A stretch of 64,000 bases of DNA from PALSA-1003 sp036380055 (GCA_036380055.1 DASVFM010000001.1:1-64000), one strand, 5' to 3'. Positions 18,201-26,819 are shown, counted from the first letter of the stretch. Notes: generated from the sequence alone by a model not told the origin. Numbers and translations: made by a program.

Positions 18201-18431
18201 ATCTTCGGCATGCTGCCGTTGGCGCTTGGCCTTGGCGAGAGCGGCGAGACGCAGGCGCCGATGGGCCGCGCGATCATCGGCGGCGTCATTACGTCCACGC
18301 TGCTCACGCTTGTTGTCGTGCCCGTGATCTACACTTACCTCGATCGCCTCTTCGAGTGGCACAAGGCACGGCGGGTGGCGCGCGAGGCACGCCGGACGGA
18401 CACTGCCGCAGCCCCTGCGCACGGCGATTGA
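15216..18431 (+). CDS. RND multidrug efflux transporter, AcrB/MexB-like
   Basis: This proton-driven inner-membrane pump is 1071 residues. It has TM1 after MWITRVSIKNPVFA, the porter-domain start DVTLPFMDVETSYPGASPEAVE, and the TM4 proton-relay pair in GLLIDDAIVVREN (the Asp-Asp equivalent to AcrB D407-D408). It also has the matching C-terminal GFVMLMGLVTKNAILLVDFANRARRGG with the TM10 lysine. A GAGGGG ribosome site precedes the ATG. An extra basic stretch of about 40 residues between TM6 and TM7 (around residues 525-570) makes it slightly longer than AcrB. Substrates are unknown; context only says a tripartite exporter. Confidence 0.94.
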   Translation: MWITRVSIKNPVFAAMVMVGIVVLGIFSYARLRVEQMPDVTLPFMDVETSYPGASPEAVETDVTKPIENAVNTVSGVKRIYSNSREGRSQVFVQFRMGTDITRAIQDSRDKIALVRPSFPRDVKDPQVVRAEIEDNRPTVKLAVVSPTVELRELTALTDQTIVKVLENIPGVAQVDVNGRVTRQILIQVKPSALASLGISVDQVMTAVQNANQDVPAGRITRGHNDSIVRVEGKIKDPAQFARIIVMQQGGGPVYLSQVADVIDGEKELDSISRINGRPAITIDLRKAQDANIVEVGRGVADGLASLKGRLPQDVDVQLVYSQAEQVERSIQQVRATIIEGALLTVLIVFLFLHSWRSTIITGLTLPIAVIATFIALYAAGFTLNMMTLMALSLCIGLLIDDAIVVRENIVRHLGMGKSHVAAAREGTDEIGLAVMATTFAIVAVFVPIAFMKGIVGQFFLQFGLTVAVAVLVSLFVSFTLDPMLSSVWRDPPGSRFSKVPWLGRFMDRVESVVERVHSVYGKLLEWAIRDTHRRLYVPTIGVWTAIRTREWRALRPRWVTITNRGIVLWAAVLIFFGSFALLPLIGKEFSPQVDESFISLRLNTPVGTSLESTDLKVREVEEVLKRFPEIVLAMTTVGSWDGRNYARVDLKLTERTSRARSQKDLEREIRAALKPIPGIELALGYDRPVWVNLLGPDPDTLKQLINEFADKVAKVPGIADLEISEKALNPALSIHLNNDAAADLGITVQQVGQTVRPLLAGETVTYWLGPDGQNYEVNIQLPKEGRRLASDLGNLYISTNKRGPDGELRMVPLRQVAEIVESTSPQIIKRQDLQRRVALYANAEGRPSGNVNEDVKKIVETMQLPPGYRFVIAGQQEDTEESQAALFSALGLAVIFIYLVLASQFASFTQPIAIMASLPFTLIGVLLALLLTNTTLNIFSMIGFVMLMGLVTKNAILLVDFANRARRGGAALHDALLSAGQVRLRPILMTTAAMIFGMLPLALGLGESGETQAPMGRAIIGGVITSTLLTLVVVPVIYTYLDRLFEWHKARRVAREARRTDTAAAPAHGD

Positions 18432-18464
18432 CGTGCGATAATCCGGGCTCCGCGGGAGAGCAGG

Positions 18465-19115
18465 ATGAACTTCGAGCAGGCACGCTTCAACATGATCGAG
18501 CAGCAGATCCGGCCCTGGGACGTGCTCGACCAGAAGGTGCTCGACCTGCTGTTCCAGGTGCGACGGGAGAACTTCGTACCCGCAGCGTATCGGGCGCTTG
18601 CTTTCGCCGATCTGGAAGTTCCGCTCGGCGAGGGCGAGCGAATGTGGACCCCGAAGATGGAAGCCCGGGTGCTGCAGGAGCTCGAGCTCGAGCCAAACGA
18701 CGCGGCGCTGGAAATCGGCACCGGGAGCGGCTACCTGACGGCGCTGCTCGCGCGGAGCTGCGCCGAGGTGGTGAGCGTCGAGATCAACCTCCGGCTGTCT
18801 GCCGAGGCAAAGAAAAGGCTCGCCGAGGCAGGCATCCGCAATGTCCGCCTGGAGCAGGGCGATGGCGCGCGAGGCTGGCGTCAGGAACTCTATGACGCGA
18901 TCGTGCTGACGGGCTCCACGCCGGTGCTGCCCGACTCGTGGCTGGCGCAGCTCAGGCCGGGCGGTCGCCTGTTTGCAGTGGTCGGCGATGCGCCGGTGAT
19001 GAGCGCGCGGCTGCTGCGCTGGACGGCACCGGGCGCAGTGGCGGCCGAGGATCTGTTCGAGACCGTGATTACGCCCCTGCGCAACGCACCGCAGCCGCAG
19101 CGGTTCGTTTTCTGA
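18465..19115 (+). CDS. pcm: Protein-L-isoaspartate O-methyltransferase family protein
   Basis: PCM enzymes use S-adenosylmethionine to repair isoaspartyl residues in aged proteins. The 216-residue product begins NFEQARFNMIEQQIRPWDVLD, has SAM motif I in ALEIGTGSGYLTALLAR (about residues 81-97) and post-I acidic VVSVEIN, plus LRPGGRLFAVVG. The substrate-side segment of classical PCM is only partly kept. This variant is often found just before tolC-like genes in betaproteobacteria, so a role other than repair is possible. It starts 33 bases after the pump and is probably in the same transcript. Confidence 0.85.
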   Translation: MNFEQARFNMIEQQIRPWDVLDQKVLDLLFQVRRENFVPAAYRALAFADLEVPLGEGERMWTPKMEARVLQELELEPNDAALEIGTGSGYLTALLARSCAEVVSVEINLRLSAEAKKRLAEAGIRNVRLEQGDGARGWRQELYDAIVLTGSTPVLPDSWLAQLRPGGRLFAVVGDAPVMSARLLRWTAPGAVAAEDLFETVITPLRNAPQPQRFVF

Positions 19116-19195
19116 GGCGAAAGAACGTGAGGTGGCGCAGGAACGCGGCGCTGGCGCCGCAGCGCCGACCTGTCAAGCCAACAAGAGCGAGAGAC

Positions 19196-20554
19196 ATGAA
19201 ACAGCCTACGCTGAAGCGGGCGCTTGCGACTTTGCTCGGCGGGACCTTCGCTGCGATGGTCTGTTCGGCGTCCGCGGAGGACCTGCTGCAGATCTATCAC
19301 GAAGCGGTCGCGAACGATCCCACGCTCGCGGCGGCCCGGGCCAACTGGCAGGCCACTCAGGAGGTCGGGCCGCAGGCGCTGGCGAACCTGCTGCCGTCGG
19401 TGAGCCTCTCCGGCGTTGCCAACGAGCAGAACTACTGGGAAAGACTGCACAGCGACCCGAAGATCACGTTCAGTACCCGCTATCCGAACTACAACTACAC
19501 GGTCTCGGCCGCACAGCCCCTGTTTCGCAAGCAGAACCTCGTTGCCTACGACCAGGCGAAGCAGACGATCGGGCAGAGCGATTATGTGCTCGCATCGGCG
19601 CAGCAGGATCTCATCGTGCGGGTCTCGCAGGCCTATTTCGACGTGCTGCTCGCGCAGTTCACGATCGAGCTCACCGAGAGCCAGAAGGCGGCGGTGAGCG
19701 AGAATCTGGCGCAGGCGAAGCGCAATTTCGAGGTCGGCACCGCAACGATCACGGATACCAACGACGCGCAGGCCAAATACGACCAGATTGTGGCGCAGGA
19801 ACTCTCGGTGCAGAACGATCTCGACAACAAGATCGCGACGCTGCGGGCGATCATCGGGCGCGCACCGAAAGAGCTCAAGCGCGTCGGCGGCAGGTTCGAG
19901 CCGGAGCTGCCCGCCCCCAACGCGTTGGATCCGTGGGTCGAGAGGAGCCTGCACGACAATCTGCAAGTGCGCATCGCGCAGTCGAATTACGATATCGCTG
20001 TGCTGGAGGTCGATCGGCAGCGCGCCGGCCACTACCCGACGCTCGATCTGGTGGCGAGCTTCAACCAGGGCTATGCGGGAGCGTCGTCAACAACCGCCGC
20101 CACCGCGCCCCTGGCCTTCGACTCCCATCTGGGTATCGTCGGCCTGCAGCTCAACGTGCCGCTGTATCTCGGCGGGTCGATCGAGTCGAAGGTCCGCCAG
20201 GCGGTGGCCAACCTCGAGTCGAGTCGGCAGAACCTGGAAGCAGCTCGCCGCGCGGCGCAGCTCTCGACACAGACGGCGTTCACCGGCGTGACGAGCGGGT
20301 TCGCACAAATCAAAGCGCTCGAGCAGGCGCTCACCTCGGCGCAGGTGTCCTATGATTCGACCAAGGTCGGACTTGAGGTCGGCGTGCGCACCAACCTCGA
20401 CGTGCTCAACCAGCAGCAACAGGTCTACCAGACGCGCTTCAATCTCGCGCAGGCCTACTACAACTTCGTGATCAACAGGCTCAGGCTCAAGCAGGCCGTA
20501 GGTACGCTCTCGGAAAGCGACCTCGAAGACGTCAACCGCAACCTGCGCGGCTAG
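19196..20554 (+). CDS. tolC: TolC-family outer membrane efflux channel
   Basis: The 452-residue precursor has a signal peptide ending at CSASA (about residue 27), then the two repeated outer-membrane efflux halves of TolC (about 30-225 and 240-440). Recognisable segments are DLLQIYHEAVANDPTLAAARANWQA, the TYVxxxQPLFRxxNLVAYDQAK-like stretch and LDVLNQQQQVYQTRFNLAQAYYNFVINRLRLKQAVGTL. Its N-terminus (MKQPTLKRAL) is set by the ATG at 19196; the longer frame overlapping pcm is not used. As the third part of the RND system it spans the outer membrane and periplasm. Its stop overlaps that of waaA on the other strand by four bases. Confidence 0.93.
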   Translation: MKQPTLKRALATLLGGTFAAMVCSASAEDLLQIYHEAVANDPTLAAARANWQATQEVGPQALANLLPSVSLSGVANEQNYWERLHSDPKITFSTRYPNYNYTVSAAQPLFRKQNLVAYDQAKQTIGQSDYVLASAQQDLIVRVSQAYFDVLLAQFTIELTESQKAAVSENLAQAKRNFEVGTATITDTNDAQAKYDQIVAQELSVQNDLDNKIATLRAIIGRAPKELKRVGGRFEPELPAPNALDPWVERSLHDNLQVRIAQSNYDIAVLEVDRQRAGHYPTLDLVASFNQGYAGASSTTAATAPLAFDSHLGIVGLQLNVPLYLGGSIESKVRQAVANLESSRQNLEAARRAAQLSTQTAFTGVTSGFAQIKALEQALTSAQVSYDSTKVGLEVGVRTNLDVLNQQQQVYQTRFNLAQAYYNFVINRLRLKQAVGTLSESDLEDVNRNLRG

Positions 20555-21843
20555 CCTTTCGGGTTCAGGGCGAGCAGGCGCGGGGCGAGCCAGCCCCACA
20601 GGCGATCGGTTGCCCCCGCATGGCGCGCGTGAAAGTCGCGCGCCGCCCGGCCCATCGCTGCGCGCACCGCATCGTCGACAAGGAGCGAAGCAACCGCCTC
20701 GATCAGCGCCTGCGCGTCCGCTACGCGCCGCGCGGCGCCCGCCTCGGTCGCGCCGGCGCTCGCATCGGCGAAGTTGAAGGTGTGCGGTCCGATAAGAACG
20801 GGAGTGCCCACGGCGAGCGCCTCGATGAAGTTCTGTCCTCCCAGAGGCAGAAGGCTGCCGCCGACAAAGGCAAGATCCGCCGCGGCGTAGTAAGCGGGCA
20901 TTTCTCCCATCGAATCGCCGAGAACAACAGCGACATCGGGACTCGCCGTGCGGTCAGCATCGCTGCGGCGGATGAAAGGGATGCTTCGCGCCTGAAGGAG
21001 CTCCGCAACGGCAGCAAAGCGCTGCGGATGCCGCGGCACGATGACGAGAAGCGTGTCGCTGGGCAGTGGTCGCCTCGCGAGCGCGTCGAGGATGAGCGCC
21101 TCCTCACCTTCACGGGTGCTGCCGGCCACCCAGATCCTGCGACCCGCGCCGAGGCGAAGCCGCAGTGCCGCGGCGCGTTGGGCGGTGTCGTGCGGAACGG
21201 TCACGTCGAACTTGAGATTGCCCGTCACGAGCGGCGTCGGCGCGCCAAGCGCCGACAGGCGCCCGGCGTCGGCTTCCGACTGTGCGGCCACTCCCGCGAG
21301 CGCGCCGAGCATCGGTCGCGTGATCGCGGGAAATCGCGCGTAACGGCTCGCCGATCGCTGCGAGAGTCGCGCATTGACGAGATAAAGGGCAACGCCGCAC
21401 GACCGTCCTTCGGCGATCAGGTTCGGCCATAGCTCGGTTTCGAGCAGGAACCCGGCGAGGGGCTTGAAGCGCCGGTAAAACGCGCGCACTGCAAAGGGCA
21501 AATCGTAAGGCAGCCAGACTTGTGTCACCTCGCCGCCGAAGAGCGCCTGCCCGGCCTCTCGTCCCGTCGCGGTCATGTGCGTCATTACGATAGTGGCGCC
21601 ACTGTGCGCGCCGCGCAGGCGTTGCACCAGTGGAGCGGCAGCGCGGGTCTCGCCGACCGACACTGCGTGCACCCAGAATACAGGGCCGGAAGCGGGCACG
21701 TCTCTGAGCGCATAGCGGCCGAAGCGCTCGCCGATGTGCATGCGATAACCCGGCTCGTGGCGCCCCCGCCACCATAGGCGCAACGGCAGCCACGGCAGCA
21801 CGGCGCAACCGAGCAGCGTGTATAGCGAGCGCGCCAGACTCAT
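20551..21843 (-). CDS. waaA: 3-deoxy-D-manno-octulosonic acid (Kdo) transferase
   Basis: WaaA adds Kdo from CMP-Kdo to lipid A precursor at the inner face of the inner membrane. The 430-residue product has an N-terminal membrane anchor (LYTLLGCAVLPWLPLRLWWRG) and the acceptor-domain motifs HAVSVGETRAA and MTHMTATGREAG. It also has ETELWPNLI, GNLKFD, VAGSTREGEEALIL, VPRHPQRF and the C-terminal GGSLLPLGGQNFIEALAVGTPVLIGPHTFNF. The ATG at 21843 overlaps the waaC stop by four bases; a much longer frame into waaC is rejected. It runs convergent to tolC. Number of Kdo residues added cannot be told. Confidence 0.95.
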   Translation of the reverse strand: MSLARSLYTLLGCAVLPWLPLRLWWRGRHEPGYRMHIGERFGRYALRDVPASGPVFWVHAVSVGETRAAAPLVQRLRGAHSGATIVMTHMTATGREAGQALFGGEVTQVWLPYDLPFAVRAFYRRFKPLAGFLLETELWPNLIAEGRSCGVALYLVNARLSQRSASRYARFPAITRPMLGALAGVAAQSEADAGRLSALGAPTPLVTGNLKFDVTVPHDTAQRAAALRLRLGAGRRIWVAGSTREGEEALILDALARRPLPSDTLLVIVPRHPQRFAAVAELLQARSIPFIRRSDADRTASPDVAVVLGDSMGEMPAYYAAADLAFVGGSLLPLGGQNFIEALAVGTPVLIGPHTFNFADASAGATEAGAARRVADAQALIEAVASLLVDDAVRAAMGRAARDFHARHAGATDRLWGWLAPRLLALNPKG

Positions 21844-22811
21844 CTCGCCACTGCCCGCCGGCCTTGGAGCAGATCGGTCGCGGCGACGACTTCCGCGAGC
21901 GCGGGCACGTGGCTCACGCCGCCGAGGTCGCGCGCGTGAGCTCCCAAGCGTGCCACGCCGGCGAGACGCGGGTCGGTCGCGACGAACAGGGCGATCGTCG
22001 GCGCCGAGAGGGCTGCCGCCAGATGCGTAAGCCCCGTGTCGACGCCGACAACCACCGCAGCGCGGGCCAGCAGCGCGGCGAGCTCGGGCAGCTCGAGCCG
22101 GCCGGGGACGATTGCATTGGACGAGCCCGCCGCGAGCCGCTCGCTGCGTGCGGCCTCGGCAGGGGTCCCCCAAGGCAGCACGACCGACAGCTGGCGCCCG
22201 CTCAGATGCTCCAGCAGTCCGCGCCAGTCCGCCTCGGGCCAAAGCTTGTCGGCGCGGCTCGTTGCATGCACGAATACCGCGTATGGCGCCGGCGGAGGAT
22301 CGCGCAAGGCAGGCGTACGCAGCTCGACATGCGGCGGCCCCGCAGGTGCATAGCCGAGGGCCTTGCCGGCGAGCTGCCGGCAGCGGTCGATCAGGTGCTG
22401 CTGCGGGTTGATGCGATAGCGGTGCCGATAGAAGAGTGTGGCCGCCGGCTCGCGCACGCTCGCGCGATCCGGACCATGCACCGGCCCGCGCGCGAACCAT
22501 GCGATCAAGGCTCCCTTCACCTGCTCCTGAAGGTCGATCACGGCGTCGTAGCGCTCGTGCGCGAGCTCGCGGCGGAAGGCGCGCATCTCCCCCCAGGTCG
22601 AGCGCGCGAGCGCGCCCCGCCGCCAGCGTCTGAGCGCGATGGCGATGACGCGCCGTACGCCGCAGGTCATGCCCACCAGATCGATGAACGGCTCTTCGAC
22701 GACCCAGTCGATCTCGACGCCCGGGCGATGCCGATGCAGATCGTGGACGATCGGCAATGCATGCACGATGTCGCCGAGGGACGACGGGCGCACGACGAGT
22801 ATGCGATTCAT
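21840..22811 (-). CDS. waaC: Lipopolysaccharide heptosyltransferase I
   Basis: WaaC (glycosyltransferase family 9) adds the first L-glycero-D-manno-heptose to Kdo. The 323-residue product starts MNRILVVRPSSLGDIVHALP, the family N-terminal signature, and has DAVIDLQEQVKGALIAWFARG, HATSRADKLWPEADWRGLL and VVVGVDTGLTHLAAALSAPTIALFVATDP in the donor domain. I chose the ATG at 22811 over an upstream one because the signature begins there. It is translationally coupled to waaA and divergent from the glycosyltransferase gene next door. Confidence 0.94.
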   Translation of the reverse strand: MNRILVVRPSSLGDIVHALPIVHDLHRHRPGVEIDWVVEEPFIDLVGMTCGVRRVIAIALRRWRRGALARSTWGEMRAFRRELAHERYDAVIDLQEQVKGALIAWFARGPVHGPDRASVREPAATLFYRHRYRINPQQHLIDRCRQLAGKALGYAPAGPPHVELRTPALRDPPPAPYAVFVHATSRADKLWPEADWRGLLEHLSGRQLSVVLPWGTPAEAARSERLAAGSSNAIVPGRLELPELAALLARAAVVVGVDTGLTHLAAALSAPTIALFVATDPRLAGVARLGAHARDLGGVSHVPALAEVVAATDLLQGRRAVAR

Positions 22812-22963
22812 CGCGCGCTCACGATGCCGACGAGTGATCCGCAGGCCCCGCAAGCGCCCGATGGCGGTGGCTCGCAGGGAGGTTTGCACGTAGAATGGCA
22901 GCGCCTGCCAGGCGCCGCAGAGGAGTAAGAACGATTGCCGCGCGCGCTGCCACGTCTGACGCG

Positions 22964-23737
22964 ATGTCCGAGCCGCTCCCCCCGCTTCCGCTGACCCTCG
23001 TGGTCATCACCCGCGATGCCGGCGCGCAACTCCATGACTGCCTGGCCTCGGTGGGTTTCGCGGCGGAGAAGATCGTCGTGGATTCTGGCAGCCACGATGA
23101 TACCGTAGAAATCGCGCGCCGCATGGGCGCGCGCGTGTTGAGCCATGAATGGCTCGGCTTCGGAGCGCAGAAGAATTTCGCGGTCGCGCAAGCGACGCAC
23201 GACTGGGTGCTTTGCCTCGATGCCGACGAAGAGGTGTCGTCCGCACTCGAGAGATCGCTGCACGCGGCGCTGCTCCGGCCCGAGCACGGCGCGTATGCGA
23301 TGGCGCGACGCAATCGATTCCTCGGCCGCTGGCTCGCCCACGGCGAAGGCTACCCCGACTGGAGCGTGCGCCTGTTCGACCGGCGGCGCGCGCGCTGGAG
23401 CGACGACGCCGTGCACGAGCATGTTCTCGCCGACGGCAGCATCGGCCGCCTCGAGGGCGATCTGCTGCATGCTTCGGGCGAGTCTCTCGATGCCTATCTC
23501 GCGAAGCAGAATCGCTACACATCACTGCAGGCCGAGGCGATGTATGCGCGTGGCGAGCGCTCTTCCATTGTCCGGCTTGTCTTCTCGCCGCTGCTTCGCT
23601 TCGCGCGTTTCTATCTCCTGCGCGCCGGCTTCCTCGACGGGGCGGCCGGTTTCACCCACATCGCGATCGGCTGCTTCAACAGCTTCTGCAAATACGCAAA
23701 GCTGCGCGCGCTCGAGCAGGCGCAGCGCGTGCGCTGA
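22964..23737 (+). CDS. Family 2 glycosyltransferase, WaaE/KdtX-like (LPS core)
   Basis: The protein has the GT2 beginning LTLVVITRDAGAQLHDCLAS and the metal-binding DADEEV motif. It also has the stretch VVDSGSHDDTVEIARRMGARVLSHEWLGFGAQKN that marks WaaE-type inner-core glucosyltransferases. The C-terminal GFTHIAIGCFNSFCKYAKLRALE also fits that group. The start is uncertain: ATG 22964 gives 257 residues beginning MSEPLPPLPLTL but has no clear ribosome site, while ATG 22895 has GGGAGG upstream and adds 23 Arg/Ala-rich residues. It is divergent from waaC, supporting an LPS-core role; the sugar is inferred only. Confidence 0.82.
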   Translation: MSEPLPPLPLTLVVITRDAGAQLHDCLASVGFAAEKIVVDSGSHDDTVEIARRMGARVLSHEWLGFGAQKNFAVAQATHDWVLCLDADEEVSSALERSLHAALLRPEHGAYAMARRNRFLGRWLAHGEGYPDWSVRLFDRRRARWSDDAVHEHVLADGSIGRLEGDLLHASGESLDAYLAKQNRYTSLQAEAMYARGERSSIVRLVFSPLLRFARFYLLRAGFLDGAAGFTHIAIGCFNSFCKYAKLRALEQAQRVR

Positions 23738-23740
23738 GCG

Positions 23741-24733
23741 ATGAAGGTCCTGGTTACCGGTGCGGCAGGCTTCATCGGCATGCATCTCGCCGAGCGGCTC
23801 AAGCGCGATGGCATGCAAGTGCTCGGTGTCGACGATTTCGATCCGTACTACGACGTCGGGCTCAAGCGGGCCCGGGCGGCGCGCCTCGCCGCCGCCGGGG
23901 TGGCTTGCGATGATGTGGATCTCGCCGACGCTTCCGCCGCGCTGGCCGTGCTTCGCAATGGCCGGTTCACGCATGTCGCACACCTCGCGGCGCAGCCAGG
24001 CGTGCGCTACTCGCTGGCGAATCCAGGCGCCTACCTGCGCAACAACATCGAAGCCTTCGGCGCAGTGCTGGAGGGTTGCCGCCATACGGGGGTGAGCCAC
24101 CTCGTTTACGCTTCGAGCTCGAGCGTCTATGGAGCGAACCACACGCTACCCTTCTCCGAGGACCAGCGCGTCGACCGCCCGGTGAGTCTGTACGCGGCCA
24201 CGAAGTTGTCCAACGAGCTGATGGCCCATAGCTACGGTCATCTCTTCCGGCTGCCGTCGACGGGCCTGCGCTTCTTCACAGTCTACGGTCCATGGGGCAG
24301 GCCGGACATGGCGCCCATGCTCTTCGCGCGCGCGATCCTGGCCGGCGAACCGATCAGCGTCTTCAACCACGGCCGGATGCGTCGCGACTTCACCTACGTC
24401 GACGACATCGTCGAAGGCGTCGTGCGCGTTCTGCAGCGCACGCCGCCCGCGGATCCGCTCAGCGGCGCGCCGTTCGCGATCTACAACATCGGCAATCATC
24501 AGGCTGTCGATCTCGAGACTTTCATCGCCGAGATGGAGCGACTCCTCGGCCGCAAGGCGATCAAGCGCTATCTGCCGCTGCAGTCCGGCGACGTGCCGGA
24601 GACTTACGCCTCGATCGACCGTCTCGCCACCGCGACCGGGTTCGCGCCGGTGACGCCGCTCGCCGTCGGTCTCGCCCGCTTCGTAGCCTGGTACCGCGAG
24701 TATTACGGCGCCGGTACGACCGTGGTCACGTGA
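23741..24733 (+). CDS. NAD-dependent epimerase, UDP-glucuronate 4-epimerase-like
   Basis: This extended short-chain dehydrogenase interconverts nucleotide sugars. It has the NAD-binding GAAGFIG at residues 7-13, the active-site serine region YASSSSVYG, and catalytic YAATK (Tyr and Lys four apart). It also has RFFTVYGPWGRPDMAPMLFARAI and FTYVDDIVEGVVR, typical of UDP-glucuronate 4-epimerases that make UDP-galacturonate. Length (330) is normal. It starts three bases after the glycosyltransferase stop, so the two are coupled. Other epimerases with the same fold cannot be ruled out. Confidence 0.82.
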   Translation: MKVLVTGAAGFIGMHLAERLKRDGMQVLGVDDFDPYYDVGLKRARAARLAAAGVACDDVDLADASAALAVLRNGRFTHVAHLAAQPGVRYSLANPGAYLRNNIEAFGAVLEGCRHTGVSHLVYASSSSVYGANHTLPFSEDQRVDRPVSLYAATKLSNELMAHSYGHLFRLPSTGLRFFTVYGPWGRPDMAPMLFARAILAGEPISVFNHGRMRRDFTYVDDIVEGVVRVLQRTPPADPLSGAPFAIYNIGNHQAVDLETFIAEMERLLGRKAIKRYLPLQSGDVPETYASIDRLATATGFAPVTPLAVGLARFVAWYREYYGAGTTVVT

Positions 24734-24784
24734 TAGAATTCGCGCCCTTCGAGAAGACCCGTTGACGATCCGCAGAGATTCGCG

Positions 24785-25855
24785 ATGCTCCTAGTGACTG
24801 GCGGGGCCGGCTTTATCGGCGCCAACTTCATTCTCGACTGGTTCGCGTCGAGCGACGAGCCCGTCGTAAACCTCGACAAGCTGACGTATGCGGGGAACCT
24901 GGGCAACCTCGTCGCGCTGAAGGACGATCGACGTCACCTATTCGTCCGGGGCGACATCGGCGACGTCGAGACTGTCCGCGCCCTGCTCGAGCAGCACCGT
25001 CCGCGAGCCGTGATCAACTTCGCGGCGGAGAGCCACGTCGATCGCTCCATACACGGTCCCGCAGAGTTCATCACAACCAACGTGCAGGGGACCTTCGGGT
25101 TGCTCGAAGCCGTTCGCTCGCACTGGAACGGGCTGCGCGAGCCTGAGCAGTCGCGCTTTCGCTTCCTGCACATCTCGACCGACGAGGTCTACGGATCGCT
25201 TTCCCCGACCGACGGGCCGTTCACCGAATCGAGCGCGTACGCGCCGAACAGCCCCTATGCTGCATCGAAGGCCGCAGCCGACCACCTCATTCGCGCGTAC
25301 CACCACACCTACGGCTTACCAACGCTGACCACCAACTGCTCGAACAATTATGGGCCGCGGCAGTTTCCGGAGAAGCTCATCCCACTCATGATCCACCACG
25401 CGCTGGCAGGCAAGCCGCTGCCGGTCTACGGTGACGGCAGGAACATCCGCGACTGGCTCTACGTCAGCGATCATTGCGCCGCAGTCCGCGCGGTGCTCGA
25501 GCGCGGGCGCCCGGGCGAGGCCTACAACGTCGGCGGAAACGCCGAGACCGCGAACATCGACATCGTGCGGATGCTCTGCCGCGTCCTGGCCAGCTTCAGG
25601 CCGGGCCGCGAGTACGAAGCGCAGATCACGTTCGTCAAAGATCGTCCGGGGCACGATCGCCGCTACGCAATCGACGCCTCGAAGATCAGCCGCGAGCTCG
25701 GGTGGAAGCCGGGCGAGAGCCTGGAGTCCGGATTGACCCGCACTGTGCGCTGGTATCTCGACAACGAAGCATGGCTCGCCGCAGTGACCAGCCGGGAATA
25801 CCAGAAGTGGATATCGCTTCATTACGCCGACGCGGCAACGGCGGGTGCCGCATGA
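24785..25855 (+). CDS. rfbB: dTDP-glucose 4,6-dehydratase
   Basis: RfbB (RmlB) turns dTDP-glucose into dTDP-4-keto-6-deoxyglucose, the second step of dTDP-L-rhamnose synthesis. The 356-residue protein has GGAGFIGANFI (NAD site), NFAAESHVDRSI, HISTDEVYGSL with catalytic Thr-Asp-Glu, and YAASKAAADHL (Tyr-xxx-Lys). NCSNNYGPRQFPEKLIPLMI and GDGRNIRDWLYVSDHC are also conserved. It is followed by rfbA, rfbC and rfbD in the same direction, a complete rhamnose cassette. A TAGAAT -10-like hexamer lies at 24734-24739. Confidence 0.97.
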   Translation: MLLVTGGAGFIGANFILDWFASSDEPVVNLDKLTYAGNLGNLVALKDDRRHLFVRGDIGDVETVRALLEQHRPRAVINFAAESHVDRSIHGPAEFITTNVQGTFGLLEAVRSHWNGLREPEQSRFRFLHISTDEVYGSLSPTDGPFTESSAYAPNSPYAASKAAADHLIRAYHHTYGLPTLTTNCSNNYGPRQFPEKLIPLMIHHALAGKPLPVYGDGRNIRDWLYVSDHCAAVRAVLERGRPGEAYNVGGNAETANIDIVRMLCRVLASFRPGREYEAQITFVKDRPGHDRRYAIDASKISRELGWKPGESLESGLTRTVRWYLDNEAWLAAVTSREYQKWISLHYADAATAGAA

Positions 25856-25922
25856 GGAAGGCGATACGCGGAGTGAAGTGCCGGTGCCGCTTGAGCTCCG
25901 CTGCGGAACGAGAGGCCCCGCG

Positions 25923-26813
25923 ATGAGCGTGCCGCGCAAGGGGATCATTCTGGCGGGCGGGTCCGGGACGCGGTTGCACCCGGTAACGCAGGTGGTCTCG
26001 AAGCAGCTCCTGCCCGTGTACGACAAGCCGATGATCTACTACCCGCTCTCGACGCTGATGCTCGCGGGTGTGCGCGATATCCTGCTCATCTCCACGCCCG
26101 AGGACACGCCGCGCTTCGCGCAGCTGCTCGGCGACGGATCGCGCTGGGGCATCTGCCTCTCCTATGCGGTGCAACCAGCGCCGGAGGGACTGGCGCACGC
26201 GTTCATCATCGGGCGCTCATTCGTCGGCAAGGCGGACTCGGTGCTCGTTCTGGGCGACAACATCTTCTACGGGCACGATCTCCAGCCGCTCCTGCGGCGC
26301 GCGGTGGAGCGTCCGCACGGAGCGACCGTTTTCGCCTACCCGGTCGCAGATCCCGAGCGCTACGGCGTCGTCGAGTTCGACTCGCGGGGCAAGGTGATGA
26401 GCTTGGAGGAGAAGCCTGCCCAGCCAAAATCTCGCTACGCGGTCACAGGCCTTTACTTCTACGACAACCGCGTTCTGGAAATCGCAGCGGGGCTGAAGCC
26501 TTCGGGACGCGGCGAGCTCGAGATCACCGATGTCAATCGGACGTATCTCGCCAGCGGTGCGCTCGCGGTCGAGGTAATGGGGCGCGGGATGGCGTGGCTC
26601 GATACCGGCACGCACGAGTCGTTGCTCGAGGCGGCGCAATACATCGAAACCATCGAACGCCGTCAGGGACTCAAGATAGCGTGCCCGGAGGAAATCGCCT
26701 ACCGGCTAGGCTACATCGATGCCGCGGCGCTGGAGAAACTGGGCCAGGCGATGGCGAAGAACGCCTATGGGCGCTACCTGCTCGGGGTCTTGCGCGAGCC
26801 CGTCATCCGGTGA
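25923..26813 (+). CDS. rfbA: Glucose-1-phosphate thymidylyltransferase
   Basis: RfbA (RmlA) makes dTDP-glucose from dTTP and glucose-1-phosphate, the first step of dTDP-L-rhamnose synthesis. The 296-residue product has the nucleotidyltransferase signature KGIILAGGSGTRLHPVTQVVSKQLLPVYDKPMIYYPLSTL split over its first 45 residues, plus LVLGDNIFYGH, EEKPAQPKS and AWLDTGTHESLLEAAQYIE. I used ATG 25923 because it precedes the signature; an upstream ATG overlapping rfbB would add 26 unrelated residues. It lies 67 bases after rfbB. Confidence 0.97.
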   Translation: MSVPRKGIILAGGSGTRLHPVTQVVSKQLLPVYDKPMIYYPLSTLMLAGVRDILLISTPEDTPRFAQLLGDGSRWGICLSYAVQPAPEGLAHAFIIGRSFVGKADSVLVLGDNIFYGHDLQPLLRRAVERPHGATVFAYPVADPERYGVVEFDSRGKVMSLEEKPAQPKSRYAVTGLYFYDNRVLEIAAGLKPSGRGELEITDVNRTYLASGALAVEVMGRGMAWLDTGTHESLLEAAQYIETIERRQGLKIACPEEIAYRLGYIDAAALEKLGQAMAKNAYGRYLLGVLREPVIR

Positions 26814-26819
26814 GGCGAA

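Noticed and set aside
16596..18422. 608-codon open frame antisense to the RND pump gene
   Set aside because: Opposite a conserved pump with intact motifs; composition is Arg/Asp/His-rich and no domain is visible.
20551..22500. 649-residue fusion of waaA with an upstream frame
   Set aside because: The extra part overlaps waaC in another frame and has no domain; the waaA start at 21843 with TGATG overlap explains the gene.
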